Below, piece by piece: positions 63,098 to 64,000 of a DNA stretch of 64,000 bases. The translations under genes were made by a program, and so were the position numbers. The notes beneath the pieces are model-generated. The model worked only from the letters and a program-made list of their open reading frames with translations, ran no database searches and had not been told where the DNA came from. Source of the DNA: Candidatus Poribacteria bacterium (GTDB lineage: Bacteria; Poribacteria; WGA-4E; WGA-3G); NCBI GenBank assembly GCA_022394755.1, contig JAGFCA010000014.1, positions 1 through 64,000 of the forward strand, written 5' to 3'. The stretch's first letter is position 1; every line of letters starts with the position of its first letter.

Positions 63098-63999
63098 TAG
63101 TAAACCTGTTCCATAGACTTTTCAACTATGTTGACAGCTTCTTCAACGTGAGCTGTATTAATATTCAAAGGCGGCAGGAATCGGAGAACATAGTCGTTTG
63201 TACAGATGGTTACCAGTCCGTTTTCAATACATTTTGCTGCGAGTGGTTTGGCATCTTCCGACATCACGAGTCCTCGTAACAATCCTTTTCCACGGACTTC
63301 ATTAATTGGGTATTTATCTTTGAGTTCCATTAATCCGCCAGCAAGGTAATTCCCCATTTTTACAGCATTTACGGCAAGATTTTCATCAAGGATAGTTTTT
63401 ACTGTAGCACAAGCAGCAGCAGATGATAGGAAATTTCCTCCGAATGTAGCTGCATGTGTGCCTGGAACGAAACTATTTGCAACTTCTTGTTTTGCCAACA
63501 TTGCACCTATTGGGACACCGCTCCCTAATGCCTTTGCCATAGTTATAACATCTGGCACAACACCGTAACTTTGGTATCCGAAGAATGTACCTAATCTACC
63601 CATTGCAGTTTGAACTTCATCAAACATAAGTATAAGGTTATTCTTATCACACAATTCGCGTAGACCTTGTAAATAACCATCACTGGGGATGTTTACGCCA
63701 CCTTCTGATTGGATAGGTTCAACTAAAATAGCACATGTTTTTGGACCTATAGCAGCTGCAGTTGCGTCAAGATCATCAAAAGGCACATACTTAAATCCTT
63801 CAAGCATAGGTTCAAAACCGACGTGGTATTTTGGTTGTGCAGTTGCTGTAATTGTAGCCATTGTGCGACCATGGAATGAGTTATCCATGGTAATTATTTC
63901 ATACGAATCTGTATTTCCATTATCTTTTGCATATTTGCGTGCAATTTTGATAGCTGCTTCATTGGCTTCAGCCCCACTATTACAGAAGAAACATTGATC
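63097..63999 (-). CDS. argD: Acetylornithine aminotransferase-like class III enzyme (5' end outside window)
   Basis: A 301-codon partial gene whose start lies beyond the right edge; the frame is open to the last base, and begins with CFFCNSGAEANEAAIKIAR. It has DEVQTAMGRLGTFFGYQ and the PLP lysine in TMAKALGSGVPIGAML (Lys of MAKALG). The family makes N-acetylornithine for arginine. Other class III transaminases are possible. The stop TAA overlaps the LolB-like ATG. Confidence 0.85.
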   Translation of the reverse strand, partial: DQCFFCNSGAEANEAAIKIARKYAKDNGNTDSYEIITMDNSFHGRTMATITATAQPKYHVGFEPMLEGFKYVPFDDLDATAAAIGPKTCAILVEPIQSEGGVNIPSDGYLQGLRELCDKNNLILMFDEVQTAMGRLGTFFGYQSYGVVPDVITMAKALGSGVPIGAMLAKQEVANSFVPGTHAATFGGNFLSSAAACATVKTILDENLAVNAVKMGNYLAGGLMELKDKYPINEVRGKGLLRGLVMSEDAKPLAAKCIENGLVTICTNDYVLRFLPPLNINTAHVEEAVNIVEKSMEQVY

Positions 64000-64000
64000 C

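Overview
The window is an AT-rich bacterial chromosome segment from a Gram-negative-type organism: it has an MsbA-like exporter, a PorV-like outer-membrane protein, LolB-like and L25/Ctc proteins, and a CcmC/CcmD pair. Several traits point to Candidatus Poribacteria or a close relative: formylglycine-generating-enzyme (FGE) superfamily paralogues, a CRTAC1-type FG-GAP/ASPIC protein beside a TPR protein, Stf0 sulfotransferase, Gfo/Idh/MocA and sugar-isomerase genes, a shared short C-terminal tail on secreted proteins, and many small dispersed intergenic repeats. This assignment is an inference; no rRNA is present.

Layout. 1-8870: a transposase remnant, a secreted protein, an FG-GAP/ASPIC protein, an FGE-like protein and a TPR protein, with long gene-free stretches full of repeats. 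8871-15612: glycosyltransferase, RecQ-like helicase, LarC, an unusual sigma-70 factor with an apparently duplicated region 2, and a pentapeptide-repeat protein. 16116-28587 (minus strand): an envelope/polysaccharide block (GT4, membrane NDP-sugar dehydratase, initiating sugar transferase, SppA, a Clp1-like polynucleotide kinase, an MsbA-like ABC transporter) behind secA. 29554-40137 (plus strand): a frameshifted FGE paralogue, a kinase/sulfotransferase/GmhA trio, a Na+ symporter pair and sugar enzymes. 40339-46014: two Gfo/Idh/MocA oxidoreductases, three secreted discoidin/lectin-like proteins with the shared tail, a selenoprotein of the ArsC family (in-frame TGA plus a SECIS-like hairpin), and an SDR. 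46016-64000: a Rieske-glutamate synthase fusion, ccmD/ccmC, map, miaB, a glutamine amidotransferase, PorV-like protein, D-amino-acid genes, and the housekeeping cluster argD - LolB-like - ispE - tRNA-Gln - rplY - amidase, followed by a broken ADP-ribosylglycohydrolase, a GerMN protein and pth.

The strongest novel signals are the selenoprotein hidden by its UGA codon, the sigma factor with two region-2 modules, the C-terminal tail shared by four otherwise unrelated secreted proteins, the FGE gene broken at a (TA)7 tract, and a ~120-bp MITE-like repeat with terminal inverted repeats present twice. The 36-bp palindromic repeat shared by two upstream regions and the tandem compound repeats at 8385-8746 are also unexplained.
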